Assembly (NCBI GenBank): GCA_034509495.1
Contig: JAVGWO010000026.1
Location: forward strand, 5,375,665 to 5,439,664
Direction of reading: 5' to 3'
Length of the DNA stretch: 64,000 nucleotides
Source: Acestrorhynchus altus
Taxonomy: Eukaryota; Chordata; Actinopteri; Characiformes; Acestrorhynchidae
Shown here: positions 13,190 to 27,049 of the stretch, piece after piece
Position numbering within the stretch: the stretch's first letter is position 1
Layout: every line of letters starts with the position of its first letter
The notes under the pieces: generated by a model
The model's input: only the letters and a program-made list of their open reading frames with translations
The model's database searches: none
What the model was told of the DNA's origin: nothing
Translations under genes and position numbers: made by a program

Positions 13190-13385
13190 ACTGTTTCTCA
13201 AAAATGGTCCTGGTGCCAATCCCCCCCACTTACACATTTTAGAGGATTCCCTGCTTTAACCCACCTCCAAATCTGAAAGGGCCTTGTTAATTAGTGGATT
13301 AGTTTAATCAGGTGTGCTGGGAGCAGGTAATCTTCTACATATGCAAGCCAGGGGGGCACCAGGACCGAGTTTGGGAAATGCTGCT
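13190..13385. repeat. Short dispersed repeat, family C
   Basis: Bounded by tgtttctcaaaaatggtcct and accaggaccgagtttgggaa; internal aatcaggtgtgctgggagca. It starts only about 40 bp past the candidate poly(A) signal at 13142. Confidence 0.6.
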
Positions 13386-14363
13386 GTATACCGTGAGACC
13401 ATAAAACCAACTTCCACTGTACATTGTAATCTTATGTTTCAGTCGTTGTTTGTGCAGCTGTTTCACTGTGTTTTTGAGCACATTCTCTGCTGACAGTAAA
13501 GGTCACATTGCTGTCTGTTAGTATTCACCATGCTAGAGAACCAAGGGGTCTAGCAGAAAAGTATAGACTGGAGACGTGTCGGTCTGAAGCCCTATTCAGA
13601 TGGGATTTGTTTAACCTGAGGAGGTGGAGTAATTTTACCACAGGACGCCTAGTTACCGATTCATGGGATAAGAAATGGGTGTGGCTGTTTGATTTTCACT
13701 GCCACCTCCTCAAAAAACATGATATAGCACACAAGCTGTGCCGCATCTGCAGCCACACTACGTATTTACCAGCCTGTATGCACACTTGTGCACAGCCCTT
13801 GAAAGCAGACTCCACATGCAGCTGTTTCATCTGCAATTCTGGCCATATCTGCAGTAAATCTGTTTGTTTACCACTGACCTGAACAACTCAAGGTACCATG
13901 TTCAATGACAGTGATTGCCACCTTGAGCATCTCAGTACTGGGAAATGACACAAAACACTGATTTTCCAGAGGATATGAGAGGAACGTTATTCACGTGTCA
14001 ATGGGGTTACCTTTACAGCTTGTTTACCAGGAAGTAAGTCCAGTATTTTTACTGATGCTGGAATAAGAAGTAAGAAATGATTGACATGGTACATCAGTAG
14101 TAGAGCTGGGCAATATGACCTCAAATTAATGAGCAGTTAAATTATGATGGACACTCCAGTCTTCATTGGTACAACTCCCCAAGTTGCTCGGCTCAGTGTT
14201 TGAGTTCTCCACGTTAGTTCCATATCGTAAACTGGATGGTAATGTCAGTGGCTACACATACGGTAGTGTGTGTATTAGGAGACAGTTCATGAACACCCAG
14301 TGAGGAAGGTATTAGCAAATTTGTTCTAAAAATTGAAGTTATCATAAGGGCAAAATTAAGTTT

Positions 14364-14431
14364 GGCAAATTGAAAATGACATTCAGAACCTCTCAAAATT
14401 AAGAGGTTCTGAATGTCATTTTCAATTTGCC
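14364..14431. repeat. Perfect 30-bp inverted repeat with 8-nt loop
   Basis: Arms 14364-14393 and 14402-14431 are exact reverse complements (ggcaaattgaaaatgacatt... and its complement). The loop sequence caaaatta with following 'ag' duplicates 14351-14360. No gene nearby. Confidence 0.95.
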
Positions 14432-14929
14432 ATGGCTTCCCATGCCTTCTCTGATCATGAGCTTGAATTTTATTTTGTTTAGTTTAAAACATTGTTTAAA
14501 AACTCCATCATCATGATGCTCATTCATGACAACACCACCTGGGGGGCATTTCTACACCTATTTTTAATAAGACATGCAGTTGTTCAAGGTTCCAGATACT
14601 GGGTTCAGATTTTGATATCCTCACTATATTTTAAACAAAACATAATGAAGAGAAATTATTTTTTTTCCATGTCATTTCATATTCAGTCTGGCTGAAAACA
14701 ACAAACAATGATAAGCCATTACATGGTCTCAAAAATAACTTGTTCACTTTCACTGAAAACAATAAAAACATGGTAGCCCACAGAAAAGATTCTACACACT
14801 GATCTATTTCATAATATATTACACTTAGAAGAAACATTAAATTAACATTGAGTTTCAAATAATAAAAATGTTTATTTCTCTCTCCAGGGGGCCTGAATTC
14901 AGTCATTACTTTTCTTCTTCACTCTTATG

Positions 14930-15150
14930 CATAAAGGTGCTTCAAATGCTTTACGCAATGCCATAGAAGGACCACTTAGGGCTCCATAAAGAACCATGTT
15001 CATAGGGATGATCTAATGTGAAGAACCTTAAAACAAGTGAAGTTTTTTTAAGCTATGAAAGGCTCTACAAACAGGATTCTTCATTTATCCAAAGGTGTTT
15101 ATATTGTGCCATTGATCCAAAGAACCATTTGAAGCACCTTTAAGCTTAAT
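14930..15150. mobile_element. Palindromic MITE with AAGGTGCTTCAAATG ends
   Basis: Begins aaggtgcttcaaatgctt and ends aaccatttgaagcacctt, inverted copies of each other. It contains internal repeats of 'aagaacc' and 'aaccttaaa'. Related short blocks occur near 3110-3150, 46290-46380 and 53905-54135. Confidence 0.65.
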
Positions 15151-15294
15151 AATGTAATTTTAAACATAAATTGCTGAATGGAGGCTATTGATGAAAAATG
15201 CTGCCCCCCAGGTTGTCAGACCAAATCTGCACCCCTGTCTGAAACTAATAAATTACACTGATCAACATGAAGCACACTCATACCTCATACCTAA

Positions 15295-15296
<2 letters not shown>

Positions 15297-15328
<32 letters not shown>
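15297..15328. repeat. (CA)n microsatellite
   Basis: About 16 CA units. Confidence 0.9.
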
Positions 15329-15330
<2 letters not shown>

Positions 15331-15614
15331 GTGCATTACCTCTGAAGAAAGGCATACTGAAAGAAGCCTCAGAACTCTTCGTCTCCACCTGTCTGCCCTG
15401 TCCTGGAGACCTCCTCCTCTTCCACCGCATTGCCGCACGTGTCCAAAGACAACACTCACAGCCTCTCAGAAAGAAACAACCTTACAGATACACTCATACG
15501 CACATATACACACACAATCTAAACTAACAGTGGTTGTTGATTGTCCATGGTCCTGTATATGAAGCTGCAGATATTCAGTCCTGTGCGCAACCTAACAGAG
15601 TTTACAGTCCGTCA

Positions 15615-15695
15615 GAAAGAGAGAGACTGAGAGCAAGAGAGACAGAGGGGATACTACTGCATGCATCTCTCTCCATCCATCTCTCCCTCTTTTTT

Positions 15696-15733
<38 letters not shown>
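15615..15733. repeat. GA-rich then (CT)n purine/pyrimidine tract
   Basis: A GA-rich stretch at 15617-15648 followed by a CT run at 15698-15733; complementary strands make a possible long hairpin. Confidence 0.8.
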
Positions 15734-15737
<4 letters not shown>

Positions 15738-16194
15738 GCTCCGTGCCCCTCCATACACACTGCAGTGAATTCTGCAGTGTCAGCGGCACACCACAGCTCT
15801 CTCCCCCCTCTCGCACACACATACAATCACACACTTGTAAAAGGGCACGACTCTGCTCCATGCTATAACAGATAAACCAATCAGCACACACATACATTCA
15901 GACAGTGCTGCTCCTCAAAGAGCAGGATATATGATTATGCATGAGCTAAAGCAATACACAATTAAAACAGCTGGAATATACAACTGCACAAACTTTGGGT
16001 CAGTTGCCAAGCGCATCCATGCTCTCATGTTAGCACTCATATTTGCTGGGAAGGGGGTTTTCCATTTGCATATGACTGCATTCCAATGTCTGGGAGAAAA
16101 TTCAGAGATGGTACTCTACAACAATTTTACTGACTTGGAATTCAGTCTTGGAATCCAGGTGTTCCATTCAGTCCCATTGCCACCGGTGTATAGA

Positions 16195-16640
16195 ATCAAG
16201 CAGGCAGTCTGCCTTTACAAGCATTTGTAAAACAATGGATCGTTCTAAAGAGCTCAATGTATTTGAATGTCAGTGTGGTATTGTAATGGGATGCCACCAT
16301 TTGGAACAGCCAGTTGGTGAAATGTCTTCCCTCCAATATATTCCATAACCAACTGTGAATGGTAATATTGAAAGGTTAAGGGACCACAGCAACTCACCCA
16401 TGAAGTGTCAGACCATGTATACTTACAGAGCAGGGTAAATGAGTGAAGTGCATAGTACATAAAAGTCGCCAATGCTCTACTGATCAGTATTGATCAATAA
16501 TTGCTCCAAACCTGCTGTTAGAACTGTTATAGCAAAGGGGAACCTATCCATATTACTGCCTATGGATTTAAAATGGGATAAAATGAAAGCTCCTGTAGAT
16601 ATGTAGGTGTCCCAGTACTTTTGTCCATATCATTACCTTT
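16195..16640 (+). mobile_element. Probable non-autonomous DNA element
   Basis: Carries short ORF remnants and ends in gtgtcccagtacttttgtccatat, a terminus like that of family A copy 2. Internal similarity to family A is weak, so it may be a related but distinct family. Confidence 0.35.
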
Positions 16641-17299
16641 GCATCCTCCATGTAACTCCCTTTTAAACATATTTAAACATATGAATGGTTGATCTCTATT
16701 TGAACAATTTTGAAAGAAATGAAAAAATCCAAAAAGGTAATTAACACAGATGCAATTTTTGAGAGGAAAAATGAGGACACCTACCACATGTATTAATAGT
16801 GCAGCACATTAGCTGCAGATGATTAGAGAGAGGCTTTTAAATGAGCCCGTCTTATTTAAACCTCAGACACTATTTTGGTTTGTTCTTGATTTCTGAAATG
16901 TGTTCAACCACCACACATTTTTTTACATCTGGCATTAACATAAATTGTCAGTAATGGTATCACATTCAGATTTTACCTGTTTTTACATAAAGATGCATGT
17001 CCTGGCGTGTGGTGTTTGTAATGAAAACACCATGGGTGGAGGGTTGAACAAGGAATCATCTGGGTGACTTAATTACCTCTAACCCACACCTTAGTAAGTT
17101 GTGGCCAAGTCTTATTTTTATTTATGAAGGATGTCACTCTGTAGTTAGTCAAGCAGAAATACATCTGTCAAAAAATGGTAATATGATCTCATCTGGTCAC
17201 AATGTGGACACATTTACGTTTACTTTTCCTTAGAAAAAAAGTTTTGTGTGTCCATAAGTTTGTCCATGGGGTGTCCTAATTTTTGAATCCACTGTTTGG

Positions 17300-17425
17300 C
17301 ATTCATGGAATTTGGCAGATGCTCTTATCCAGAGCGACTTACAACACTGCTTTGTGTTACCCTGTAAACGGGCTAGTGTAAACAGACTACAGACTAAAGA
17401 TACCCTTGAGCTAAGATACTCCCAG
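17300..17425 (+). repeat. Dispersed repeat with 'gcagatgctcttatccagag' core
   Basis: Contains ttggcagatgctcttatcca and gagcgacttacaacactg, a sequence block found in many teleost interspersed repeats. A diverged copy (cattt-ggccgacactcctatt...aacttaca) lies at 35755-35795. Confidence 0.5.
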
Positions 17426-17924
17426 ACACTCCCAAGAGACATGGCAGAAACCTAGATACATAAGTAAAATCACAAACAAGAGTAGTGAAAGAGATGGTTC
17501 TTTGGCTGGCTTCAGGAAACAACAAGCAAATCAGCTGTGTGGAGATCCAGTAGAAGATTGTTCCACCACTTCAGTGCCAAGAAGCTATATTGTAGGTCTG
17601 GGTTATTATGATATATTTGTTATAAATATTGACATATCAATATATACCTTGTATAAGAAAAAGGTATATAAATCTATAAAATGACTGTATAATATTGCAT
17701 CTGTTATGCAGGTTACTATGTGTCTGTGACTTAATTCCAAAAAAGAACATGAATAGGTAGGATTATGCGGATGGTTTTGAATCTGGAGGGATGACACTCA
17801 ACACAGTACAGAGTATTTCAATATGATCTTGTTTCAACCCTCATTGAGCATTTCATCAACTCCACTTTATGCTTTATACTTCTAGTATTCGTCTTGCATT
17901 CTTAGATCTTGTAGCTCAAGAGTT

Positions 17925-18280
17925 CTTCAATGGTCAGGACCCCACATGACCACCACAAAGCAGGTACTATGTGGGAGGTGGGTCATTCATAGCCCTGCAG
18001 TGACACTGACATGGTGGTGGTATGTTAGTGTGTCTTGCGCTGGTACGAGTGGATCAGACACAGCAGTGCTGCTTGGGTAATTAAACACAGTGTCTTTTCA
18101 GTGTCTCATACAGAATATATAATCTGCTGAACTGAGAATAGTCAGCCAACAGTGTCTACAAACTCTGCACAAACAGATGAGCTGTTTATACAAGGTGGAC
18201 TAACTAGATAAGAGTGTCTCATAGAGTGAACAGTGAGTGTTTAAACACACAACAGCAGCCCTCCCGAGTCTGATCCACTA
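17925..18280 (+). mobile_element. Foldback DNA element, family B, copy
   Basis: Contains cagtgacactgacatggtgg and ggtacgagtggatcagacac followed by cagcagtgctgcttgg, as in 29640-29730. The right arm is degraded (cctcccgagtctgatccac). Confidence 0.65.
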
Positions 18281-21200
18281 TATAAATATTCGTATTTATT
18301 CATCTCTATGTTTTATAATGCTTTTATGGCATCTGTACTCTGCTGAGTGTCATCCCTCCAAAAACAAAACCATTTCCTCACAAATGACTCTGAGTCTGAC
18401 CCTGAGTCTGACATGACCTTTTGGAATATATATGTAATGTATGTAATACGCAGACACACTTCCGTAAATCTGTACTAAAACACAATTACTGTTTATTTAC
18501 TGGAATAGTGAATCATAAACTGTGGTGTGTGCCGAAGTTAGGCATGTTTACACTTTTGGAACATGGCTGTAATGTGAGAAGAGACTGTATGACTGTAGGA
18601 GAGAAGATAACTCATTACTTTGGAGTTTTGAGCAGCTACTGTTTGAGCTGGAAGCCTGGACACCCCCGTGACCAGGACTGCTTCACTCAGTTCAAAATTT
18701 TCTTACGTTACTAAATATATATTAATGATTATTTCTCTGTAAAATGAATAAGTGCATTTACAGTGACATTTTGAGACACATGAGGACATTTTGTAGCTGC
18801 AAACCTGAGGAGCTGAAGTGTGAGCACACTTAGCACTGAGATGGTTATAAACAGAAGTGCTTCAGGGTGGGCTTTCTGTCTTCTCCCCCGTAGCCTGTTC
18901 CTGTGTTGTGGTCACAAACACTCTGGGGAGTGGGAATTAGTGGCGAGGGGAGCTTTTTACTGGGAACATATTTATGAATCTGAGAGCGACTGAGCTGTGG
19001 CTCACAATTCAGAACAATGAGGAATTAAAGAGCGCTGAGCAGTAATCCTGTTGTGCAGCATGTCTCTGAAGTGTTTACCAACAAGACCAGCAGGAAATGA
19101 GACGCTGAGAGAGTGTGTGTATGTGTGTGTACCAGAGAACCAAGCACTAAAGGGCGGGGCTAGGAGGCCAGGAGCGCGCCGGAGCACAGGGGTGCCTTCA
19201 CACATACGGTCCCCATCATGCGAGCAGAATTAAAACTCAGTGTGAGCTTTAGAGCAGGCACTGTGTGTTCTCTTAGTGCCCACTCACACCTCACTTCCTG
19301 CACTGAGCAATAAATGATGCCAGCATCATGCAGCACTGTGCCTGCAGTCCTACTCTATTAGACAGGGCAGGACCAAAGTGGGACTTGATGCAGATTTTTT
19401 TAAAAACCTGATAACATATAACAAATCTGGGCCCTAATCTGGAATATTATTTTATTTAACCCTGAAAATAAACTAAATTTGATAATAATTCTGCTCTGTT
19501 TGAACAGGTTCGATAATATTTCTGCTCTGTTTCTTGGTAAATTCTCAAAAAACATCTCTCCATTCCAGAGATCACATCTGCTCCACAGCTTAATACAACC
19601 ACAACAACGGCCAATACATAAATTAGATAAATGTATTCATTAAATGCATTAATTGAACTACATTATTAGTAAAGATTATATTAAATAAATCATCAAGCCA
19701 GATTAGGTTGTTACATTATTAGGCTTCATTACATTTTTTGAACGTGCCTCATTTTAGTACATTTTTATTTGCTTCTTCATTATTAGGAAAGTGATATAAT
19801 ATCTAATGATACATCTATGAATAATGCTATACTAGAACATTCAAACAGACAATAATGGTGATTTATGAGCAGGATTTCCCTTGATAAATCTGTGAATTCT
19901 AAAACAACCACAACTGTGTGTGACTGAATGGCTGTTAAATCAATTGGGCTCTAGTGCTAAACTATCTATTTCATAATGTTTATCAGAAACTGAGTCAGGT
20001 GTATGAAACTTGTGATTCTTCAGGAAGGTCAGTCCATGTAGATGTCACTTAGAAAGTAGAAATGTCTAGGTTTAATGGCAAATTAAACCTAATAAAAGTT
20101 CAGAACAGCCATGCTCTTCAAAGTTCTTCATCTTTTCTTTACTTTCTTGCCCTTTCCTTCTGCTCTCTTCTCCAGTCCACTCCAGTGGGTCCTCAACCAT
20201 CTGGAAATCATTCCCCATCTACACCAGTAGACTCAGCCTGTTTGTTGATCTTGACAAGGAGCCATTCTCCAATTAAACATACATTCCTTTCCTTGTTAAT
20301 GGCATATTGATAAAACACACCCAGCTTGAGCCCTAGATCTAGCCAACCTAGAACTGTTCAGCCTACACCATCACACAATCACCTTCACTCACACAGTCTG
20401 CAGACTGACCAAAACAATGATACGCAGTTATTTTCCCATAGAGTGCAAATGGTACAGAGAGGAGGTGTAAGAGTAGGAGCACGCTCATGTGATCACTAGT
20501 CAAAAGTTTGTTGGTATGTTTTTGTCCATGGTATCGAGTGACTACATATTTATATATTCAAAATAATCGACCATCACTAAGTGAATGGAAACAGATTCTC
20601 ACAAGTCCACCATGGAGTTCCTGGCTGTAGAACAGGGTTCTCTTTTGTAGAGTTGGAGAGGTATTTATGATCCAGAAATGAAAGCTTTAGCAAACGTTCT
20701 TCCAGGAGACTCTAGTGCTATGTCAATTTTACCTTAACCAATCATTAGCTTCCACCTGTCTAAAAGACCTCTACTTAGATGCCTACTTCGCTTTGTCACA
20801 CAGTGACGTTTGGCCTTTTCCCTCCCTGCCATCACCAATTTGGTCCTACCCAGTTGCCCAAGGGGTTGGTTCCACTTCTTCTTACCATATTCAGCATCTG
20901 CAAGCATCATTCAAATTGTTAACATTTTTGTCAAGATTAAAGTTTTTCTTCTTCCAAGCTCACATCTGCAGTCTTCTGGTAGAATTCATTATACAACATC
21001 AGCACCGAGCTCAGCGATGCCCATATGGCAATCAAATGCAATAAAATCCTCATTGCAGTGTTTCAACATTTAGAATAACATCTTGTCAGAGCTCAAACTC
21101 CCTATTAATTACAAGTGGACATGTTATGCTTGGACACATAAAGCTGAAAGCATTCTCTGACTATTTTACCAGCCAGGATTTAAAGACCAATGCTTTTGTG

Positions 21201-21364
21201 CGTTTTCAGGGTTCTGAAGGAAAGGCCGCTGGTTGTTGTGATATCATTACCCAAACAAGATAACATTAGATGAATAATGATTGTGGCCAACTACTTTCTA
21301 CGAGCCTCGTCCCACATTTGTGTTAATGTACAGACTACATCCATCATCACTACCCTGGTGTTAG

Positions 21365-21522
21365 CATGCTGACTAACAGCCTCCTCCAACATCCCTGCCA
21401 TGGCATTAGTGCACTATGGCCCAAGGGGACTTCAATCATGTCCTGGCAGTTCAGGGAATTGAACCAGCAACCTTCCAGTCAGAAGGCTGGTTCCCTAACC
21501 ACCGGGCCACGTCGTCCCCTAA
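21365..21522 (-). mobile_element. tRNA-derived SINE
   Basis: On the minus strand it starts GGGGACGACGTGGCCCGGTG, with a B box GGTTCAATTCC about 60 nt later, matching a tRNA-like head. The body is short and probably truncated. Confidence 0.6.
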
Positions 21523-22365
21523 TTCTGCTGTTAATTCTGTATTCTGTTTTTTGCTATTGATAAAAGATTACAAATGATAAATAAATAACAAAAAATAGAA
21601 GAACTTTAAACAGAAACTCTACTTTGCATTTACCATTGAACTGAGTCCATCCAGTGAATCATCTTTGGTTTCCACACAGAAAGGCTCATCTTCAACCCAG
21701 ACAAGATTGCTGACTATCTGAAACAGTACTTCTAATTCTGTGTTTATATTGTCACATTTCACAAGCATGTCACAATCACAGGTCAGTCACTTGCAAAGTC
21801 TTCAACACTAAGCTATAAAATATCTTAGATGGTGTTGAAACTCATACAGTCATAGTACTACATAATGCTTAATACTGAGTTTCCAGTTTCCAACACTACA
21901 CCACAAAGCAAGAGTATGTGTAACCAATCAGAGTAGGCATGTGGCAGTGTCAATGATGACTTTGCCATGCATGTGAAATTACTAACCAACTCTAAATGTG
22001 GGTAACTTGTAAAAAACACACTGAGTGCTCTAATCTCTCGTTAGATTCAATGAGGCTTTTGCCAGCATTCTGTAAAGCTTGTCCAGTCTCACAACAGTTG
22101 CTATGAAAGAACACACTTATGGGCGGAGCATGAATAGGCCCATAGGCTTTATTGCCGTGGTAACAAAAAAATCACAGCAGAAATGTGCATGGAGTGATTT
22201 ATCATGTGGCCAACTTCCTCCAGTGAAAGCATCAGCAATGAACAACCAACATAAATCCAAGGAATCAGGTTTATGCCAACTTAGTAAGTAGTTATTAATA
22301 CAATATTCTTCCAACAGATGTATGCCTCCGCCAAAGAAGAATCAGGTGGAAGATACTGTAAGCAT

Positions 22366-22368
<3 letters not shown>

Positions 22369-22400
<32 letters not shown>

Positions 22401-22420
22401 ATGTGCGTGTGTGTGTGCAC
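22369..22420. repeat. (GT)n microsatellite
   Basis: GT run with one GCATGTGC interruption. Confidence 0.9.
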
Positions 22421-22809
22421 CATGGTCTAAAGGAAATGGAGCTCTGTGCCCTGTGACGATAGGGATCTGAGAGGATCGGACAGAGTAAACACAGAGCAGG
22501 ATTCAGTGTGAGAGTGTCTCTTTTCCAAAGGCCTGTCAAAATACAGCAAAGAAAAGGAAAGGAACAGTATTTGGTAAAGTCGTGGAAAAGCTGATATATG
22601 CTTTACAATGCAAATGGAAAGTACTTGCAGCATTTCCATCCACCTGTTGCTGTTCTGCGAAGCTTCTTGTACTTTTTTTTGCTATTTGTTTTTGACATGT
22701 GTAGAAGCTTTCCAATAACTATCCCTGCACTGCACATCAACACACACCAGAGACAGAAATCACCTCACTGTCAAAAATGTGGGAAATTTTGCAAGTTTGT
22801 TTTTAATTC

Positions 22810-22810
22810 A

Positions 22811-22905
<95 letters not shown>

Positions 22906-22921
22906 TTATTTATTTTTTTAA
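22810..22921. repeat. Compound (CA)n(TA)n(T)n tract
   Basis: CA units, then TA units to 22862, then a T tract of about 40 with TTTA at its end. Confidence 0.95.
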
Positions 22922-23164
22922 ATAATATTGACCCCATTTTCCAACCCAGTAGGACTTACCCCTTTTCACATACAGTGCGTTACCCCAAAGGTAGTTTAAA
23001 TTGCTGACATTTAGTGATAAAATGGATGAGAATCTGTCATTATTCCTAGACATATAATTTCAGTTTTGCAAAAATGGTTCAAAATGATTTTAATACATTA
23101 AAAGATCCAAACTAGATCCAAGGTTCCAGGTTCTAAATTCTGAATCATGCTGTTTTGCCAACAG

Positions 23165-23285
23165 CAGTCGGTGAATGTATTCAGCTACTTTGTTGCACCC
23201 ATTTGGACACAGATTGTCTAGTCCCCGTAGAAAAGTACTGCCAATAGAATAGGACTCCCTGTAGCAGATAAACATGCAACCTCTA
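23165..23285 (-). mobile_element. Non-autonomous DNA element, family A, partial copy
   Basis: Shares gaatgtattcagctacttt, tctagtccccgtagaaaagtactg, aatagaataggactccctgtagcag in order with 31980-32105. Only this internal part is present. Confidence 0.55.
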
Positions 23286-23719
23286 GCACTATAATTTCGT
23301 AAAGCTGCTTTGTGACAACTCCCTTTTGTAAAAACACTATATAAATAAACTTTGATTGACTGATTACTGCAGATTTGTCCCAGATCATGCTGCTTGCCAT
23401 TGAAAGCCAGAGTCTGAGAGAGTAAATTTGGCCATGCTCTCTCAGGGTGGGTAGAAAGCAGACTCTCCCTACATCACACGCATCATGCATCTTTTAGCCA
23501 CTGTATTGGAGCTGATAATACGGCAAGCTGACAGAAAAATAAATAAAAAAATTGCAAACTTTAATGCGTTCACATTATAATGTATATTTAGACGTGGAAT
23601 GGCATTTAATGCATGCATAAGTCCTTTCAATAACAAGAGAGCAGCACTGATGTGCAGAAGCAATCACTGTCAAACTACTGAATTGTTTGAAGACCAGCTG
23701 CATGAACTGAGAGGGCTCA

Positions 23720-24020
23720 GTGAGAGAGAGACAGTGAGCATGAGAGGGCACTGGAAAGAGAGAGAGAGAGAGTGAGATAGAGACAGACAGACAAAGATGC
23801 ATAGTGAGAAAGAAAAGGGTATCAATAGAAAGAGAAAGCAAGGCAGAGATAAAGACAGTGAGAGAGAGTCAGTGAGAGTGAGAGAGTTGGGGAAGAGAGA
23901 CAGAGAGATTCAGTAAATGGTGAGGAAGAAAAAGGTCAAGAAAGAAAGGAAAAGTGAGAGACAATAAGTCACTGAGTGTGAGAGGGAGAGAGAAAGATAC
24001 ATTGTGAGAAACAGAAAGCT

Positions 24021-24073
<53 letters not shown>
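23720..24073. repeat. GA-rich region ending in pure (GA)n
   Basis: Purine-rich degenerate GA repeats from 23720 end in about 26 pure GA units (24021-24073). Confidence 0.9.
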
Positions 24074-24075
<2 letters not shown>

Positions 24076-24299
24076 AATGCTATCATGGAGATATTGGGAG
24101 ATATGAGATTTTCTTACGACAGAGGCCATATGCGAGTGTGTGTGGGAGTGAATACAGTGCAGTAAGAGCCACATGGTGTGTGTCATCAGCCCCAGAACCA
24201 GACACACTGCAGCCAAGAGAATCTGCACCACTGGCCAGAGCCCCAACCGGACACAAGAACAGGAAAGACTAATACTGTACTGCACATGTTCGACATAAA

Positions 24300-24325
24300 A
24301 CACACACACAGGTACACACACACAG

Positions 24326-24362
<37 letters not shown>

Positions 24363-24376
24363 TATATATATATATA

Positions 24377-24437
<61 letters not shown>
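24300..24437. repeat. Compound (CA)n(TA)n(A)n(TA)n(T)n tract
   Basis: CA units to 24358, TA units, an A-run, TA units, then about 28 T. Confidence 0.95.
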
Positions 24438-25431
24438 TTCCCACAATGTTTCACTACAAATCTGCATTTGGCAAATGTTGATGAGTGGACCAATAGAAAC
24501 TCTCCAAAATAACCTGGAATCTTTTTGCACTGACTTCAACTGAACGCTATTAAAGTTTTTTACTTCTGTAAAGCTACCATTTTGGACATACAAGGTTTCT
24601 ATACGACAGTGACATTGTGCAACCACATTTATATAAAAAGAACTTTAAACAACAGTATCCAGAAACAACTGCTTTTTTGGTTTCACTTTGAATGATTTTA
24701 ACATTTTTTTCTTATCCAAATCAAAATCAAAATCAAAATCAAAAGCTTTAAAACCAATCAAAAGAGAACAGCATCTCTATCACTGCCACTCCACACTTGA
24801 CATGCTGCTAACTGCACTATGTAACACTGATGAAGTTGCCACTGTATAACACTGTATATCTATACGTATGTCATATTTGTATAAAATCCTGTAATATTAC
24901 TCTGCCCCCTCAGTCCACATGCTTCTTTCACTTTCGATGACAGTTCTTTATCTCTTAGCTTGTCCAGAAATGTAATGTGTTAATTGTAGGTGGTCCAAAG
25001 CACAAATGATATTTCTCAGCTTTAGTGGGAGCGCAGGAGCAAGAAATACCAATTCTTGCACATTGTTGTAAAGCTTTATAAGTGAGGATCAGTTTGCTGG
25101 TGCTGATATTATATCACAGTCTTTTTTCCCTCTGTACAGAACACCGTTCTGAAACTATACAAATCCATTCAAATACACACACACACTCACTGCCCTCTGA
25201 ATAAACCTTCATCACTCAGTTTATTCAAGCACACGAAAACTGACATTCTTCTGTTTTATTCAGAGCGTTAATGTAGCCCACAGATTGACACAGGTTTTGT
25301 TACAAAACGTTTCCCTGCGGCGGGATGGCTTTATAATCAGCACTAATGCAGTTACTGCTTTACTCCACATGACAGCCGAGCCACACAGGCAGGCAAATCC
25401 CAGAACAGACCTCCAGACTTGGCTTTCCCAT

Positions 25432-25530
25432 GAGAGAGTGAGAGAGTGAGAGAATGAGAGAGAGAGGGTCAGAGAGAGAGAGGGTGAGTGAGAAAGAGCC
25501 AATGTGAGAGTGAGAAAGAGAGAAACATTG
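25432..25530. repeat. Degenerate (GA)n region
   Basis: GAGAGTGAGAGAGTGA-type repeats. Confidence 0.85.
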
Positions 25531-27049
25531 GAGAGGGATAGTGTGAAAGAAAGATAAATAAAAAAGATTATTTTTATTTCAAGATTTTTCTTCTCATGTT
25601 GCAAACAGGGAGGACTGGCCATTAGGGCAAACCTGGAAAAACCGAAGATGTGCTGTGCTTGGATGTAGGCTGGGTGACTCTGCGATGTAATATCACAATA
25701 CAGCAATACAGCACTTACAGTTCAATATATTGTGATACTTTGTGATACTGTAAGAAGGCAATATACTGACATTTTCTTAAATCAAATTTTAGGAAAACTG
25801 TCAGTTATTAAAAAAACACCGTCATATACATAAAATCTGAGTAAAAGAAAGAAGTTTCAGAATTTAAATCAGAAGAGAGTGTGCAACACTGTCATCTAGT
25901 GGTTGGAGTGTAAACACTGCACAAAATGAACCACTGTCTGCCACAAATATTTACACATAAACTATTCATTAGAAATTGATACAGAACTGAAACAAAACAT
26001 AATATCTTGATTTATGTACCTGCATCTACATGTAACTATTGGTTAAACTGCTTCCTGCCACAATGGACTTCTAGCTGAACACAAATGTAAATAAACACAA
26101 GTTTATAGTCCAGTTACTGAGGTTTCGTCTCAATGGATCTAAGTGGACTAGTTATTTCAACTGATCAATAATCAAATGAATGTCACCAGCACAGTTATAG
26201 CCTTGTTATAAACACAACAGGACTAAACAGTGTCTACTTAAACAGTTGATTTCTTGTCTGAAAATGTTGGTGATTAAGGCTGTTTATTGGTGTTTTAACG
26301 GTATTTAACTTTATACCATCATCAAACATGCATTTCCTCACAGTCCAACAAGCTCCCAAACCACAACCGGTTCTTGTATGTACTCACTGAGCTTTTTTTT
26401 GAAAACCAAAATATGATCAACGTAGTTTAGGAGAGATACCACAATGTGTCCAGAGAAAAGAATGATACAGTATATGACTGCATTTACATTTACATCTGAT
26501 TTTTGTCAGTTATTGGATCACTGAGTGTGTGTATATCCGATCAAAGCATTTACATTCACTTGGATAGTCAGGTACGGAGAACACTTTAGGTTTAAATGAG
26601 GCAATTATCAGATTTCTACTTTGCAATAAATACTCTCACAGAAGAATGTGAATGAGGCAGGAGGAAGGTGGAGTCTCTGTTGGTTCACCCCACTGGTTTG
26701 TGCAGGGTGCTTTTCGCTTGATAAGAGACAGGTATACCTCGTCAGGCGGGGTGCATGTGAAGACTTAGAAATATGAATATAATCAGAGTAAGCTGTATAC
26801 ATGCACCGCAAAGTCTGATTACTGAGCTAAAATATAGTTCTCTTCATCAGATTTCTTAATTGGATTTATAGACCTTCTTAGACTCCGATCTAAGTATGCT
26901 GTTTACATTACCACTCGAATAACCAGAAAACTGCAGAAATATGATTACCGGATGATGATTCATTAATAATATACAGTATTATGATCATTTATTGTATTTT
27001 ATCCACCTCTGTCTTGTTTCTCTCCACTTTCCACCTTCAAGTTCTCACA

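Noticed and set aside
13508..13882. 124-codon ORF on the plus strand
   Set aside because: Its start includes a stretch (gtctgaagccctattcagat) that looks like a dispersed fish repeat, and the Cys/His-rich end does not fit a zinc-finger spacing.
25260..25706. 148-codon minus-strand ORF rich in Ser and Leu
   Set aside because: Its centre is the translation of a GA repeat; the rest has no known domain.
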